From positions 139,933,369 to 139,997,368 of the forward strand of contig OY755039.1 in the NCBI GenBank assembly GCA_963576565.1: DNA of 64,000 bases, written 5' to 3'. The position numbers were made by a program, and so were the translations under genes. Origin of the DNA: Aspidapion aeneum. Its lineage: Eukaryota > Arthropoda > Insecta > Coleoptera > Brentidae. The notes beneath the pieces are model-generated. The model had not been told where the DNA came from. It saw nothing but the letters and a program-made list of their open reading frames with translations, and did not search any database. Positions 10,020-22,205 of the stretch are shown in pieces; positions within the stretch are counted from its first letter, which is position 1; every line of letters begins with the position of its first letter.

Positions 10020-11492
10020 TTATTTTATCCCCAGTTTGGAATTGATGTTTGCCTTACAAATTGTGAAAGGCTTTCGGGGCCATCGTCCAATGGTGGGTGT
10101 GCTTTCGGGCTGTTCGGCCGTCGTCGTTGGAAATTCGTTCTCGACGTTCCGCCATCTCGAGTGGATGGCATCTTCAGGAGATGTTGACTGTTTGTCGGCT
10201 TCTCGAAGACTGGTGGTTAGTCTGTCGCGGGCGCAGGTTATATACGCTATGGTGGGCGGGGCGTATATCAGAGCTGGTCGGTGATTGGTCACATTTCCTT
10301 GATTCAGTTTTGTTATTGTAAGCGAGCCGTTTAGTGTTTTTAAGAACTGGTACCCATGTTCTGTTAATTTTAAGAGTTTCTTCAGATCTCTTGAAGTTCT
10401 GCTGGTGTTTATGAATTTCGATTGCTTCTCTATAGAGTCTTGGATAGTATGAAGAGGAGGCGCAGAGAAGAGTGTGTCTTCGAATTTTATTCGGTGGTCT
10501 TCATTGTTTAGTGTGTGGTCTGCAACTGCGGATTTTTCCGTATGTCCGAGTCGACAGTTGGCTTTGTGTTCTTTGATTCTTGTGTTTACGGACCGTTTGG
10601 TTGTTCCGATGTAGACACTTCCACAGGTACAGGGAATGCGGTATACCCCCGAAGAACTTAGTGGGTTCCTTATATCCTTCGCAGATCTGAGGTGGTTCTC
10701 GATCTTCTTAGATGGGTTGAAGATCGTTTTTATGTTGTGTTTTCCCAGAATACGTCCGATCCTATCTGTCACTCTAGGGATGTAGGGCAGAAAGGCTCTT
10801 GAAGTAACTTCGCGGCTGCTCAGTCCAACGCTACTGTTACTTCTAGTGCTCGGCTTTGGTCGTATACATTTATCTATGTCGCTTTGAGTGTATCCATTTG
10901 CTACGAGGGCGTTTTTAAGATGGTTTAATTCTTTGTCTAGATGTTCTGGTTCGCAGATTCTTTTCGCCCTCTCTACCAATGTTCTTATTACCCCTTTTCG
11001 TTGGCACGGGTGGTGGTTAGATGTGTTGTTTAGGTAGCGGTCTGTGTGAGTAGGTTTTCTGTATACGGTATGTCCTAGTCGTCCCTCTTTCCTCGTAACT
11101 AGTACGTCAAGGAATGCTAATTCTCTGTTGTTCTCTGTTTCCATTGTAAATTGTATACTAGGGTGTATGCTGTTAATGTGGTTGAGAAATTCAATAAGGC
11201 TGTCTCTACCATAAGGCCAAACGACAAATGTGTCATCTACATATCGAAACCAGACTTTGGGTTTATGAGGGGCATTATTCAACGCCTTCTCTTCTAGTTT
11301 CTCCATGAAAAAGTTCGCAATCACTGGCGATAAAGGGCTACCCATTGATACTCCATCGATCTGTTCATCAATTTGTTCATTGAAGGTGAAATATGATGTC
11401 GTTAGGCAGATTTTAAACAGGTCGGTGATGTCCTTCGGAAAAATGTGTTCCACTTCCCTCATTGCCTTATTGAACTTTGATAAAAAACATTA
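10020..11492 (-). CDS. Penelope-like element RT with GIY-YIG endonuclease (5'-truncated)
   Basis: The open frame (480 aa from ATG at 11462; homology-like sequence FLSKFNKAM continues upstream to about 11492) encodes the C-terminal two thirds of a Penelope-like polyprotein. RT motifs are DGVSMGSPLSPVIANFFMEKL (first 20 residues, about 37-56) and the catalytic box RYVDDTFVVW (~72-81), both intact. HTVYRKPTHTDRYLN lies at ~131-145. The GIY-YIG nuclease follows at ~270-330 with GVYRIPCTCG and SVYIG, then R and EHK positions. This domain order, RT then GIY-YIG, defines Penelope-like elements, which prime on cut target DNA. The first RT motifs are missing. The frame has no internal stop over 480 codons, so the copy is fairly young. 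The Penelope-like fragment at 22960-24115 is a different, more decayed subfamily. Confidence 0.9.
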
Positions 11493-11805
11493 TTGCCAAT
11501 CACCTATTGCTCTTGGAAATTTTAACCCAGCAAAGGTTATCTCAAGCTTCCAGACGTTGACATTTACATCTAGTTTGATTTCACACTTTAAAAGTGGGAG
11601 TAGTGGGGAGACTATTTTTGGTCTAGAGCAAACCCAGATTTGTCTGTACACCATATACCAAACTGATGCACGTGCCCCTTAGTTTGCAAGTTTTCTTTAT
11701 AAGAGGACTTAATTTTGCCTGGCACCTCTTTGTCGAGGGCAGTGATCTTTATACTGCGTAGGAAGTATACACAGTAAAGCCACTAATTTACACCCCTTCC
11801 GGAAG
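11493..11805. other. Penelope-like 5' flank with short dispersed repeat
   Basis: About 11548-11600 (TTCCAGACGTTG ... TTGATTTCACACTTTAAAAGTGGG) matches 6325-6390. It lies just outside the truncated 5' end of the Penelope-like frame. Nothing else is recognised. Confidence 0.5.
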
Positions 11806-12324
11806 GTGGTCCTGCTACATCTTAGACTTGCATCGATCTCACATCGCTATCGTCCCAGCAGAATATTCATGGAAATCATTGAGTGTAGGGGCTTTATGCT
11901 GGCGCCATCCTGGTACCGCCTATACAGCACTTATGGCAGGTTCCTAGGTTATTATTCCTGGTTCCTCCGCTGGCTGCATGTCGGCTCCTGGACTAGACCT
12001 GCGTATATTCTCGATATTCAAGGTCAACTTATATTTTTTTGCACCGTTGTTCGAGACGCGAACCTGGTATCTTCCAACGATTATACACTAGACAGGATTG
12101 CTCAGTTGCCGAATCTGTCTGCAATCGATGTTCAAGGTCAAACTCGCTGTTACGTCACCACTTGTGCTGGGCAGAAAGCGCGCATATCGTTATATTGGAT
12201 TTTATGTGCTTTTAGAGCTATTTTCTTTATGCAAATTAAATTTTATGCAAAATTGAGGCATTGTACATTTAAAAATATTGTCTTTACAAGGATGATAAAT
12301 GATTTTATATTTGAAATAAATTAA
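11806..12324 (+). other. 172-codon open frame, no recognised domain
   Basis: The open frame from an ATG at 11806 to 12324 lies in DNA that is less AT-rich than its surroundings up to about 12180. The product is rich in aromatic residues and arginine (for example WYRLYSTYGRFLGYYSWFL), with no motif I recognise and no clear signal peptide. The short phrase TCGAT-TTCAAGGTCAA occurs twice (about 12012 and 12127), so part of it may be repeat-derived. It may be a chance frame. I list it because its length is unusual for this AT content. Confidence 0.2.
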
Positions 12325-12372
12325 ATTTAAATACTTAAAGTGAAAAAAAAGCTACACATAATGTAGTACCTA

Positions 12373-13179
12373 TACAGGGTGTCCCATAACTTAGGGGCCA
12401 TAGGCCAACAGGTGATAGATGAGGTCATGTCTGATAAAAAAGTTCCTATAATGCATGGGTCAAAACTTTGTAGAGATACAGAGCATCAAAGTTGGTAATT
12501 TTTTTAACTTTTTTGATAATAACTTTTTCAAGAAACGCAGTAAAAACATGAAATTGGGTAAAGTCGTGTATCAGAACAAGAGCAATAAATTGAAATAAAA
12601 CTTATTTTGAAAAAAAATTTGTCGGTCAATTTTTTTTAGAAAAAACTATTTTTTTGGTATAAACTTTTATAAATGCCATATTAAACGCAATGTTTTTTTT
12701 TATATTTTTTGTTAATAAAAACAAGCCTTTAGCGACACATAATAATAAATAAAATATTATTGATATTTTTTAAAAGAATAAGTAGGTAAGCAAAAATTAA
12801 TTTTAAAAAAAATTATTATTTTTTATACATTTTTGGAGGTAATTTTGACAGCCTGTATCTTCTAATGAACTTGTAAAATCTTTTTACAAGTTCATTGGTA
12901 TCTTCTTAATTTGTAACTTTATTAAAAAAAGAAGTATCATATTTTTGATTCACAATTAGCTGAGTATTCAGCTGTCTGTGATAGATTTTCTTTTTTTTTG
13001 CAAAAGCCTTTTTCTTTTTTTGCAAAAGCCTTTTTCCCCCACTCCTCTAACATTAAAAATCCTATATCTTAAAAACAGATATGTGTTGACCCCATGTTAT
13101 ATAAACTTTTTTCGGAAATAATCTCTCTCACCTCTATCACCTGCTGCACTATGGCCCCCAAGTTATGGGACACCTTGTA
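12373..13179. mobile_element. TA-flanked foldback MITE (TACAGGGTGTCCCATAACTT ends)
   Basis: The left end TACAGGGTGTCCCATAACTT (12373) and the right end (to 13179) are inverse complements with a few changes, and GGTGATAGA/TCTATCACC continue the match inwards. TA at 12371-12372 and 13180-13181 flanks the 807-bp element, as for Tc1/mariner-type insertions. Near the centre, AATGAACTTGTAAAA and TTTTTACAAGTTCATT (12863-12896) form a perfect hairpin. No transposase is present, so it is non-autonomous. Confidence 0.85.
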
Positions 13180-13181
13180 TA

Positions 13182-14574
13182 ATTTGTCCAATTGTTTTAA
13201 AAGTATGTAAAGAAATTATTTTGCGATAATAATTAAAAACGGAAATATAGGTAGACGAAAAATTTATTGATTTATTTAAAAAAGGAAAAGCACAAAATAT
13301 TGTTCTTAACAAATAGACAAAAAACAAAGAGAAAAAAAATGCACATAATGTATAGTTTAATTATTACAACCGCTTTTTAAAGCATTTTAAGAGATTATTA
13401 ATTAGATAATTAAAAAACGGGAATATTGATCATAAAAAAGTATTTATTATTACATTTTTACAAAAAAAAACAGAAAAGTATAGATACATACAATAAATTA
13501 AAAATATTAATATAAATAATAATATTTTATTTATAAAAAAATATTCCTTTTCAATTCACAACCTTTTGTAATGTTCTTGATAGATATTATTAAACAAGAA
13601 GCCCATTTGCTGAGAAAATCGTGACCGTTTTTTTTACCCTGTAAACAAACGTTCTTCTCTGTCCTGAATCGAATTTTTACACACTGTTAACAAACCAAAC
13701 GTGAAAATGTCTATTTATATGTCTTTTCTAAGTAGCACTGCACTGAAACAATCCAAAAACCGAAACTATTCAGCGAAATATCAACAAAACTCTTTTGAAA
13801 ATACGAATAACATCATATACAACGAACGCAAACAAAGGATTTAGCACCAGTGGTGACGTCACGCCGCTCTCCTCACCCCGCACAATTTGTTAACACAGGT
13901 TAAATAGAACTAAGCAGTCCTTTATGTCTATAGTCCTTGGTATCTTCCACATGTAAAGCCGACGACCATACCACGGCACTACCCTGCCGCCTTCACCCCC
14001 GGTTTGGAACGGAAAAGCTTCTGTGGTCGTTGATGATTTGAGCTATCTTGGATAATGAATAGAGCGTGTAAAAATCCACATTTCTTTTTATCGTTGGAAA
14101 TATTCCCGAAAACAGCGTCTTAACACTCCCTCTTTATCCATTTCTATAATAAGAAACAGCCCCGCTGAGGATAAAAAAAAACACAAAACAAGGGATGACA
14201 CATTTTCGGCTAAAAGTTACTTCAATAAAGCAATATTTCGAAATGGTACTTTTCTTTTCGGCAGTTTTATAAAACGGCCTAAGTTATTGCGAGATATTTT
14301 TTTCTGTCATCAAGTTGATGGTTATTCAAGGGATGAGAGAATGAGGGGTGTTTTCTTTTTGTTTTTTTGAAATGTTAATTTGCGGCGACGGGTATGCGTA
14401 AAGGGCACCCTTGGGGTTTAATTGCTAAAATTAATTTTGTCTTGCTTTGTTTTTTTTTTAAGGCTGTTAAACAAAGGTCATGAAAAATGACTGCCTTAAT
14501 TAAAAAAAAAATAGCTCGTAATTTAAATATTTACATATCCTGTATTATGCGCAGATAGGTAATTACGTTACTAG
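13182..14574. other. Unassigned sequence
   Basis: No domain or repeat is recognised. A less AT-rich patch at about 13830-14060 contains a perfect TGACGTCA octamer (13854-13861). I see no open frame of note. Confidence 0.4.
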
Positions 14575-14690
14575 ACCGGAAAAGTGAACTTTACAGGCCG
14601 ATCCCGAAAATTTACAGGTTGATCAGCACTGCGGCAGGCGAGATTTGTAAACCTGGAGAGACCTGTAAAGTTAGTTTTCGGTTTTGTGTC
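14575..14690. mobile_element. Short palindromic repeat (probable MITE)
   Basis: CCGGAAAAGTGAACTTTACAGG at the left (first 20: CCGGAAAAGTGAACTTTACA) pairs with CCTGTAAAGTTAGTTTTCGG at the right, separated by about 65 bp. The ends are imperfect inverse complements of about 22 bp. No target duplication is clear. Confidence 0.5.
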
Positions 14691-15190
14691 GCACGTACTT
14701 TTTCTAAACCGATATACCGGGTGAGGAAAAAAAAACCGCACAATTTTTTTGGTATTATAACTTTTGAACTATACCATCGATTTTAATAGGACAAACTGCA
14801 CTTGACAGTCCGCAGTCTCAAAATCTAAGATGGCGGACGAAATTAAATTTTACCCTTCAAAGATGCTCGTTTAATCTTGTGTTACGAATATGGTAAACGA
14901 ATAAGTAATTTAAACTAGTAAAAAACTGGATTCTTGCCACTCATAACCAGGTGCGAATTAGCAAAATCAGTTTGGTGGTTCTAAAAAAAAATATTTTCGT
15001 TTCAACCATGGTTTTGAATATTATACGATTGCTTTGCCAATCATATCTGCATTTATTTCCTTATAAATTCATTAGTGCTGAACCGATTTTGATGAAATAA
15101 AAAACATTCTGGTGAGAATTGATTGCTTTTTAAAGATATTGATCAAAATTTATCGCAATTTTAAAATTTAAGATGGCGGACAGAATCATA
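14691..15190. other. Unassigned sequence with degenerate repeat phrases
   Basis: TGCTGAACCGATTTTGATGA at 15069 and two AAGATGGCGGAC phrases (14827, 15171) resemble wording common in the repeats of this window, for example the SINE at 6649. No boundary can be set. Confidence 0.4.
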
Positions 15191-15194
15191 TGAA

Positions 15195-15571
15195 GTGAAT
15201 TATGATTACGAAATATCGAAAGAGAGGACGACATGTCCCTATAGGATTTTACAGTACACAAAATCTGGGCCTTACTTCGATTCGTGCTCTTGTGAATCAA
15301 TTGCGGCGAAGCAATGCCGCCCCCACCCCTGTGACGCCACCTGCGTCAACGGTTACCTTTGGCTGTTAAAGCTAGCTTATGTGTGTACCTTAAATTAGTG
15401 CACTGAGACAACTTGGCGTTCTCGGTCGGGCCGCATTGTTTTGATTGCGACGATTTCGTAGTTACTCGATAAGCCAAAAAGTTGAGCGTGGTACTCAAAA
15501 AGAAAATTCGCCTGCCCGAAATTTTTTTTGGGGTGTGCACCCCCAAACTTTAATACCACGCGCCGCCTCTG
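15195..15571 (+). mobile_element. hAT-like element end (family of 40273-44036)
   Basis: The segment matches 43005-43230 (ATTACGAAATAT-GAAAGAGAGG, ACGACATGTCCC, AATGCCGCCC-CACCCC). It ends at 15571 with CCACGCGCCGCCTCTG, the inverse of the CAGTGGCGGCGCGTGG terminus seen at 40273. The subterminal GGTGTGCACCCCCAAA block is also present. The left end of the element is missing, so this is a one-ended truncated copy. The small open frames here are shadows of the repeat. Confidence 0.75.
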
Positions 15572-17265
15572 CACACATGTAGACTATCATGCTGCTTCTA
15601 ATACATTCAATATGTTCCAAGATTAAAATAAATACCTCGATCCTCGTTTCAATTAACGAATTTTTCAATCACGAAAAGCAAGTGAAAAGCGATAGCCGAG
15701 GTAGTTTTTAACTACCCCTCGAACAAGGGTATACAAGGAAAAGTCTATTGACAGACGGACTTTGACCCTAATTGATTTTATCGGGACGAAACGGAGAAAG
15801 ATACGAATAAAAAACATTAAATTTTTCTACGAGCGTGCGGAAAGTGTCACTTTTCTGCACGTTTTTTAGTTTTGAAAGTGCCAAGTTCTTTTCCGCATGC
15901 TTCTAAAATTTAAGAATCGATGCAGTATTATTTATTTTTTTCGGTGGTTTTAACGACAAGGTTTGATTGCTTTTTCTGCAAGGCAACAATTTTTCAAAAA
16001 AATTGTCCCGGAATAAGATGTTCCATGTGGTATTGATATTTAGCATCTATACTTATATTATACATATCTGTACTGGAAAAATGACCACTACAAGCATGTT
16101 GGCATGTTGATTTTCAAATGAATCCCAACGTATTGCTTGGATAAATTAATGCTAAGCAAGGCCAACAAAAAAATACAGGCCACGACCCTGAAAAAATCAG
16201 CTGTTCTCCGGGGGCTGACTTTTACACTGGGTCTTATGTGAGGTCAGATTTCCGCGAAATTTCAGTGAAATATTCTCAGACACCATTCTCATATTCCACC
16301 AAACTTTTGTGAGGATGCAAGATGATTAAAAGATTAAAATCTTCAAGATTTAGCATTTCTTATTTTGAACTCAAATTACCCGCCATGTACCGCATACCAA
16401 CTGTTATATTTCACATGTATTTGACTTTGTCATCTGTGTTTGTCACATTCGCTTCTGTTTTAAATTTAATTTTAGTGTAAGCTATTAAAACGGCTCTGAA
16501 AAATTAAGGATTACCCTACATTAAAAAAAAATTGTTCTGCAAGAATATAGTAAAAAGAATTTCAAAACAGCTATATTTTTAAAAAAATCAAATATTCATG
16601 AACCGTCGTTTCAACTTCAATATTTTAAAGACAATCAGCTGTGTCGTGACGTGACCATCAAAAAAAAATCAGCCTCCGATGTGACGTCAACAAAGTGGAC
16701 GATCGTGGCCCGTCCGTTTTGATAGCCTTGGGCTAAGGATAATGGGTGCCGCGCTCTCAGCGCTATCTCTTTTTGAAGCTTAAAAACACCCATTATCATT
16801 TACCTTAGGATAAATAACTTTTAATCTGTTTAAAAAAATGCCAACTAAACAGCTACATCAATTCAAAATAATGGCTTTGTCTTCCAAAAGTTTCAAAATC
16901 CAAAGAACTTTCTTAAATTTAAATCAAAAATGAAAATTAACCACAATTTTGACAACGTCAAATTACCGCATTGACAAATTGTCAAAGTCATTTGAAAGCA
17001 GTCCCTTTCTAATTTTATTACAATCGTTTGATTTTTTAATCCAAGCCGTACGTCATATACGGAATATTATGTATATGCCGTACGTATACTTTCAATTGAA
17101 TCCAATATCTCGGAACGGTTGTAGCAGTCATTTTCTATTAATGGTTTTAATACGCTTTATCATCTATATAAGTACGTGAAATTTAGACATACTGCAACAA
17201 CAGAGGAATTTTAGCAACCAGTAGTAACTCCAAGTAGATTGTAGGGTTGGATTCTTAGAGATTTA
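15572..17265. other. Unassigned sequence
   Basis: I see no gene. Two inverted repeats are notable: GTGCGGAAAGTGTCACTTTT and its continuation (a hairpin at about 15836-15861), and AAGGATAATGGGTG/CACCCATTATCATT at 16735-16797. A TGACGTCA octamer lies at 16682-16689. Confidence 0.4.
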
Positions 17266-17269
17266 ATAG

Positions 17270-18290
17270 ACAATGATTTTCATGAACAAGAAGAAGAGCA
17301 AATGGGTTTCGTGCAGGCAGATCTTGTAGTGATAATGTTTTTTTCTTAGACAAGTAATTGAGAAAAGGAGTGCCAGAAATATAGACTCATGATACCTTTG
17401 TGGATCTACAAAATGCATGCATGTTATACAAAGGGTCAAAATCTAAAATTAAAATTGGAAACCGACTTTTAAAATAATTCCTGGTGACGAAAGGCTTAAG
17501 AGAGGGATGTTGTATTTCTCCAACTATTTTTAAAATATATTTCACAGTAGCTCTAAAAACCTGAAAACGGAAAGTACACGGCATGGGAATACAATTCAAC
17601 AACGGATTTACCATATACACACTACACTTTGCTGACGATCAAGTAATTGTAGCTAATGATAAAGAAGACATGGAGTATATAATGAGAAGACACAATACTT
17701 ATGCATTGGAAACGAATCAAGTGAGTTAGAAATAGACGATGGAAAAGCAATATCTCCATGCAACGAGTATATATACTTGGGTGTCACATTTGATAAGACA
17801 GAAACAGACTGCAAAGAACTGGAAAAGAGAATAGTAAAAGCAAAAAAGGTTATTGGATGTCTTAAAAGTATTTTATAGAACAGTGAGAGTATGGAATAGA
17901 GACTTGTCATGTAACAGAAAAGTTTAAAACAAAAATAGAAAGTGTCGAAATGGATGCAATAAGAAGATCAATGAGAATATCTAGAACAGATTATATAAGA
18001 AATGAGACCATAAAGGAAAGAATGGAAATCGAGGGAAGCATAACGGATGACATCACTAAAAGACAACTGATATGGTACGGCCATGTACAACGGATGAACG
18101 ACGAAAGATTACCAAAGCAGGTCCTACAATGGCAACCAATAGAGCGCAGAAAAACAGGGCGCCCTAAACTGGAATGGCAACAGTCAATCCAAAGATCAAT
18201 GAGTCAAAAAAAATCTGACAGAAGATGATTGTCAGTATCGAAGGTGTCGGACAACGTAGAAAAACGTTCTAAATCGACATAGTAGTAGTA
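17270..18290 (+). pseudogene. RTE-type LINE fragment 1
   Basis: Broken frames encode, in order, FHEQEEEQMGFVQADL, SKSKIKIGNR, GMLYFS-type remnants of the RT palm, the catalytic LHFADDQVIVANDKEDME, then LGVTFDKTE, and an intact 92-codon tail at 17950-18228 with MDAIRRSMRISRTDYIRNE, RQLIWYGHVQRM and RRKTGRPKLEW. The 'WYGHVQRM ... GRPKLEW' tail is the usual C-terminus of RTE-type LINE proteins. Compared with 58553-59757 there are several internal deletions (one removes the region between TYVDLQ and KGSKS) and frameshifts. It ends in ACATAGTAGTAGTAAG, a short-repeat tail as in RTE elements. Confidence 0.85.
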
Positions 18291-18291
18291 A

Positions 18292-19750
18292 GTTTATAAA
18301 TAAAAGGATGAACGTTTTGTTGGACAAAAAAAACTATTCATTTGTTTTTATAGCCTCTACCCTTCTAATAAACATACCCCCGAAAAATTAACTGTCTCCA
18401 TATCTCAGTTTATTTGACATGGTAACGGCCATATTAAAAAACCAAGAAGCGGCTGCGGCAAGAAAAAAAAATGACCTTTTTATTCAAAGAACGCTTTGAG
18501 ATTTACATATTTATAGATATGGCGATATTTCGCCTTATGGAAATGCTTTGAAAAAATCTGGAAGTTGGAGCTTTGTATAGAATAGCCAGAGAAGAGTCAC
18601 CAATAGGACCTCAGACATACGCATCCATGAACGTGGTATATCGTGTAATCTCTAAAAACTAGTGGAAATTCATGTGCGTGAGTGGAAGTGTGTGACCATT
18701 GCAGCAAACCATGACTAAACAGGAAGGAATTTGATTCGTACCTTCCTCTGGAGTGTGATGTCACGATAAATGTGACAGCTATTAAATAATAATCTATATT
18801 TATTGTCTTCTTTCTGTGTCTTAAGTATCTTTAATAGCGGTTTGTATTGTTTTAAACTATATGTTAATAAAATCAATTTTTATTTGTTTACTACAAATAC
18901 GTTAGAGAATAAATATGGGGCATACCCATGCATTCTCACAGGCGGTGCTTGAAGCCAGGACCCCTATTTAATTTTTAATGTTCCTTTTTTGGGTAGACAG
19001 TATTTCGGTTACTGCGCAAGCGTCACTTTTGATCATTTTGGAACACACTCCGTTACGTCACTACATTGTTTGATGATTGTCAAATATTTAGGGTTATGTC
19101 TATTATTTTATTCTAAAAACTAGTTGATTGGGTGAAAATTTATCAAATTGTGGATTAAAATTGTAGTTTTTCTAAAACTAATTGTGCAGATTTATTGTGG
19201 ACACCATGAAGAGTGTTTAGTGACATCTAAAAACTACTCTTAGCTTTATTAACAAATTATAAAGAAAAATAGAAGTAGTTACCTATGGAATAGCACTCCC
19301 TTACTTCTTGCGGACATTTTTCCACAAACCACAAATGTTTTACGTGAATTATTTCCCTTTTTCACAGAAAAAAAAACATAATTTTACCCGACAAACGCAA
19401 AACACCGCAAAATGTGAATATGGCCGCCGGCCACATAGCAGCTGTGTCTACATGACAAAACACACGCATGCGCACTTGAAAACTCGCATCCGCGAATTTA
19501 AATTTGCCATTGTTTTCAAAGCCAGCTATGAGCTACTTTGTATATTAAATACATACACCTATAATACGAATGGATATGCTCGAAAATTGATTTCAGAGTG
19601 AGATGGGGCTAGTCCGGACAAAACACGGACAAAAACACATTTGTAACAGGCGGCTGTGTGACAGTGGTACTGTCACCTCAAGTGGCCAATGCTTAAAAGT
19701 TGCGAGCTACCAATTTATGCAACTATTTGAAAATTGATAAAATTATTAAA
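18292..19750. other. Unassigned sequence
   Basis: No repeat or domain is recognised. The 97-codon frame at 19308-19601 lies in a less AT-rich patch (19420-19510, ATGGCCGCCGGCC) and has no known motif. This is one of the few stretches that could be unique host DNA. Confidence 0.4.
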
Positions 19751-19765
19751 AGTTACTATATGTTA

Positions 19766-19916
19766 GAAATAAAATTTCGGACTTCCATTGTCTTTATTTA
19801 TTTTAAAACACGACGTTTCGGTTAGTAAGTATCTCTAAGTTAGTTAGTTAAATAAAGACAATGGAAGTCCGAAATTTTATTTCTACACAATCATTGTCTA
19901 CGAGTTTCAAACAAAG
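19766..19916. mobile_element. Palindromic Penelope-like insert with 15-bp target duplication
   Basis: The 151-bp insert is flanked by a perfect direct repeat AGTTACTATATGTTA (19751-19765 and 19917-19931). Inside, GAAATAAAATTTCGGACTTC and further bases to TCTTTATTTA are repeated in inverse orientation near 19853-19888, giving arms of about 36 bp. Between them lies ACGTTTCGGTTAGTAAGTAT, the 3' UTR wording of the Penelope-like copy at 22840-22890. A long, perfect target duplication shows retrotransposition of a snap-back copy. Confidence 0.85.
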
Positions 19917-19931
19917 AGTTACTATATGTTA

Positions 19932-20187
19932 TTAAATTTACACGATCTCGAAAGGGAATTTGACGGCTCTTGGAGAAAGTTTCATGCTATAAATGTTTTT
20001 CATACATTTGAAAAGCAATGTAGGAAAATCATACATACCTTTTCAATTTTCTTCCCGAAACTTCACATTATCACTTCTTATATTTACTAGTTGAATATCA
20101 ATTTTTTTTTGTACTATTAAACTTTTGTATTCAAATATTTACACTTCTTAAACTTTTAGGTTTTATAAACCTTTTGTATGTTTGTTG

Positions 20188-20242
<55 letters not shown>

Positions 20243-21590
20243 CAACATTTTAAACGTTGATTGAATAGGTGAAACTTTTCAATCAACTGTTTAATTTACT
20301 TAATAATACTGTTTTGGTTTGGGATCTATTATTGAATAAAAATGCCGATTTTAGGGCAACGAATGGTTTGTATTTTGATGTTAAAAAACCATAAAACAGT
20401 TAAAAATATTATTTCAAATCACTGGAAACAGTAATAATTAAAAGCTTTAAAATTAATAAACTCCAAAAGAAAAGACTAAAATAATAATGAACAATAAAGA
20501 TGATAGCTTATACAAAGTTAAAATAATTGATAAATTTCCCCAGTTGAAATAAAACCCTCCTTAAGAAGTGTGAACGAAAGCAAACAAACCAAGCGAAGCG
20601 CAACTAAAGAGTGATTTCCTTCCCGACTTTCGAAAGTTTCAGTACCCTGCTCTCTAGGCGTTCTTAGCTTGCCGCTGGCTGATTGGTTTAAAATCTAAGC
20701 TTTCTTTAACGGTTTTCTTGTCCAAGACATTCTTGGCCTGCCGTTGCTGTGGTTTGAAACTTAAGCTTTCTCGCATTGGCGAGAAAGACAAAGAAACAAA
20801 ATACCACCGCAATTCAAAGATGCGTGGACTCGATAAAGTTAAAATTACACAGTGTGTTTTTTAAAAGTTGAAAATAGTTTTAGCTAATTTATTTCCAGTT
20901 ACAAAATATGAATTATTTTGATGTAAGTGGCTCAAAGGACATATTAGCCGAATACAATTTTTATTAAAATACAGCGAACCCGAAAATATGCCAAAAAACA
21001 AGTCGCCGGAGTTGCCATAAATTTTACTTAATCTTAACCTAGTCTTGCATATAATTAATGCTTGTTGATGTCAAAAACAATATTTAATTAAAAATATTTA
21101 AAAACTTATAAATGGCAAAAATACCATTTATATTCAAATCCCGTTTTGTTACATATTATATTGTATGAGAAAGACCTCTTTTTTGAATTAATTCGAAGCT
21201 TTGTATTAGAAAAATGACTTTATTGATAGTAAAGAAGTTTTTACAATTGCTCTAGAGTCTAGAAAGGTAAAGTTTAATACGAATTTTCATTTAAAAACAT
21301 ACTTAAACTTAATTTAAACTAGTCTTTTTTTAAATTTAATAAATTATAACTAGGACATTAAGTTTATAGGTCTAAAATGCCTTCTTTGATACCTCTATTT
21401 AGGTCGCCACCTATAAGGTACCCACAAAACACCAAAAGGTGCTATAAACAATTTACAGGGTGATCCAGAAAAATTTTGCACTATTGCTTTATTTTAAAAA
21501 ATCTTACGAAGCTTGAAATGGTAGGTCAAATTACAAGAAATAATAAGCAGCAACAGATATTTGTGTACTGGCATATATACAGGGTGGTAA
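19932..21590. other. Unassigned AT-rich sequence with (AT)n run
   Basis: No gene is recognised. A pure (AT)n run lies at about 20190-20238. TTACAGGGTGATCC at 21455 and ATACAGGGTGG at 21579 resemble the ends of ACAGGGTG-type elements, but I cannot pair them. Confidence 0.5.
20190..20238. repeat. (AT)n microsatellite
   Basis: About 24 uninterrupted AT dinucleotides. Confidence 0.95.
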
Positions 21591-22205
21591 AAATTTCAAT
21601 TTACTTCCCTCCCCTATACATGTAAAATTATGTAAAAATAACATTGTCCACTTTTAAAAACGCTAGAGAGCTGAGCTTTGGAAGGCTGATAGGAACTATG
21701 ATAAAACCATGGAAAAAAATTAAAAAACCTCAAAATTTTAAGTTAGGCATTGCAAAAGTTTTGAACAATTATCCGCATATTTTACTACTTTAAAAATTAT
21801 CCAATTCCTTTAAAAAAGAAGTGTGTGAAGTGGAATCATAACAAAAACATTTCATGTAAAAAAGCCAAGTACGCGAAAATGGCATTCCGTAAAAAAAATT
21901 GAGATAAAAGTAATGCCAAGTTCTTCAATACAAATTTCAAAATGAAAGGTTCTTACTAGTTTGGAAATGTTTTTCTAAACTTGGCAATTACGGCTGTAAA
22001 GGCACAGTGCTAAATTGAACATAAAGAAGTTTAGCTGTAATAGCAAAGTTTAGAGAAACATTTCCAAACTAGTAAAAACCTTTCATTTTGAAATTTATAT
22101 TGGTGAACTTTGCTTTACTTTTATCTCAATTCTTTTTACGGTATGACATTTTCGCGTACTTGGCTTTTTTTACATAAAATGTTTTTGTTATGATTTTATT
22201 TTCAA
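21591..22205. repeat. Repeat family R1, copy B (foldback)
   Basis: The left part matches 1241-2150: one 142-bp unit at 21596-21740, then the body to 21985. From 22035 to 22200 the body segment AACATTTCATGTAAAAAAGC ... CTAGTTTGGAAATG returns in inverse orientation, giving arms of about 160 bp around a 50-bp loop. Comparing with copy A shows that the single unit here corresponds to the five-unit array there. Confidence 0.85.

Noticed and set aside
19790..19850. Hammerhead-like core around CCGAAACGTC
   Set aside because: GGTTAG/CTAACC forms a stem before GAAAC, but the expected CTGANGA is CTTGAAAA in the 22.9-kb copy and position 17 would be G. Treated only as a Penelope-like 3' UTR motif.
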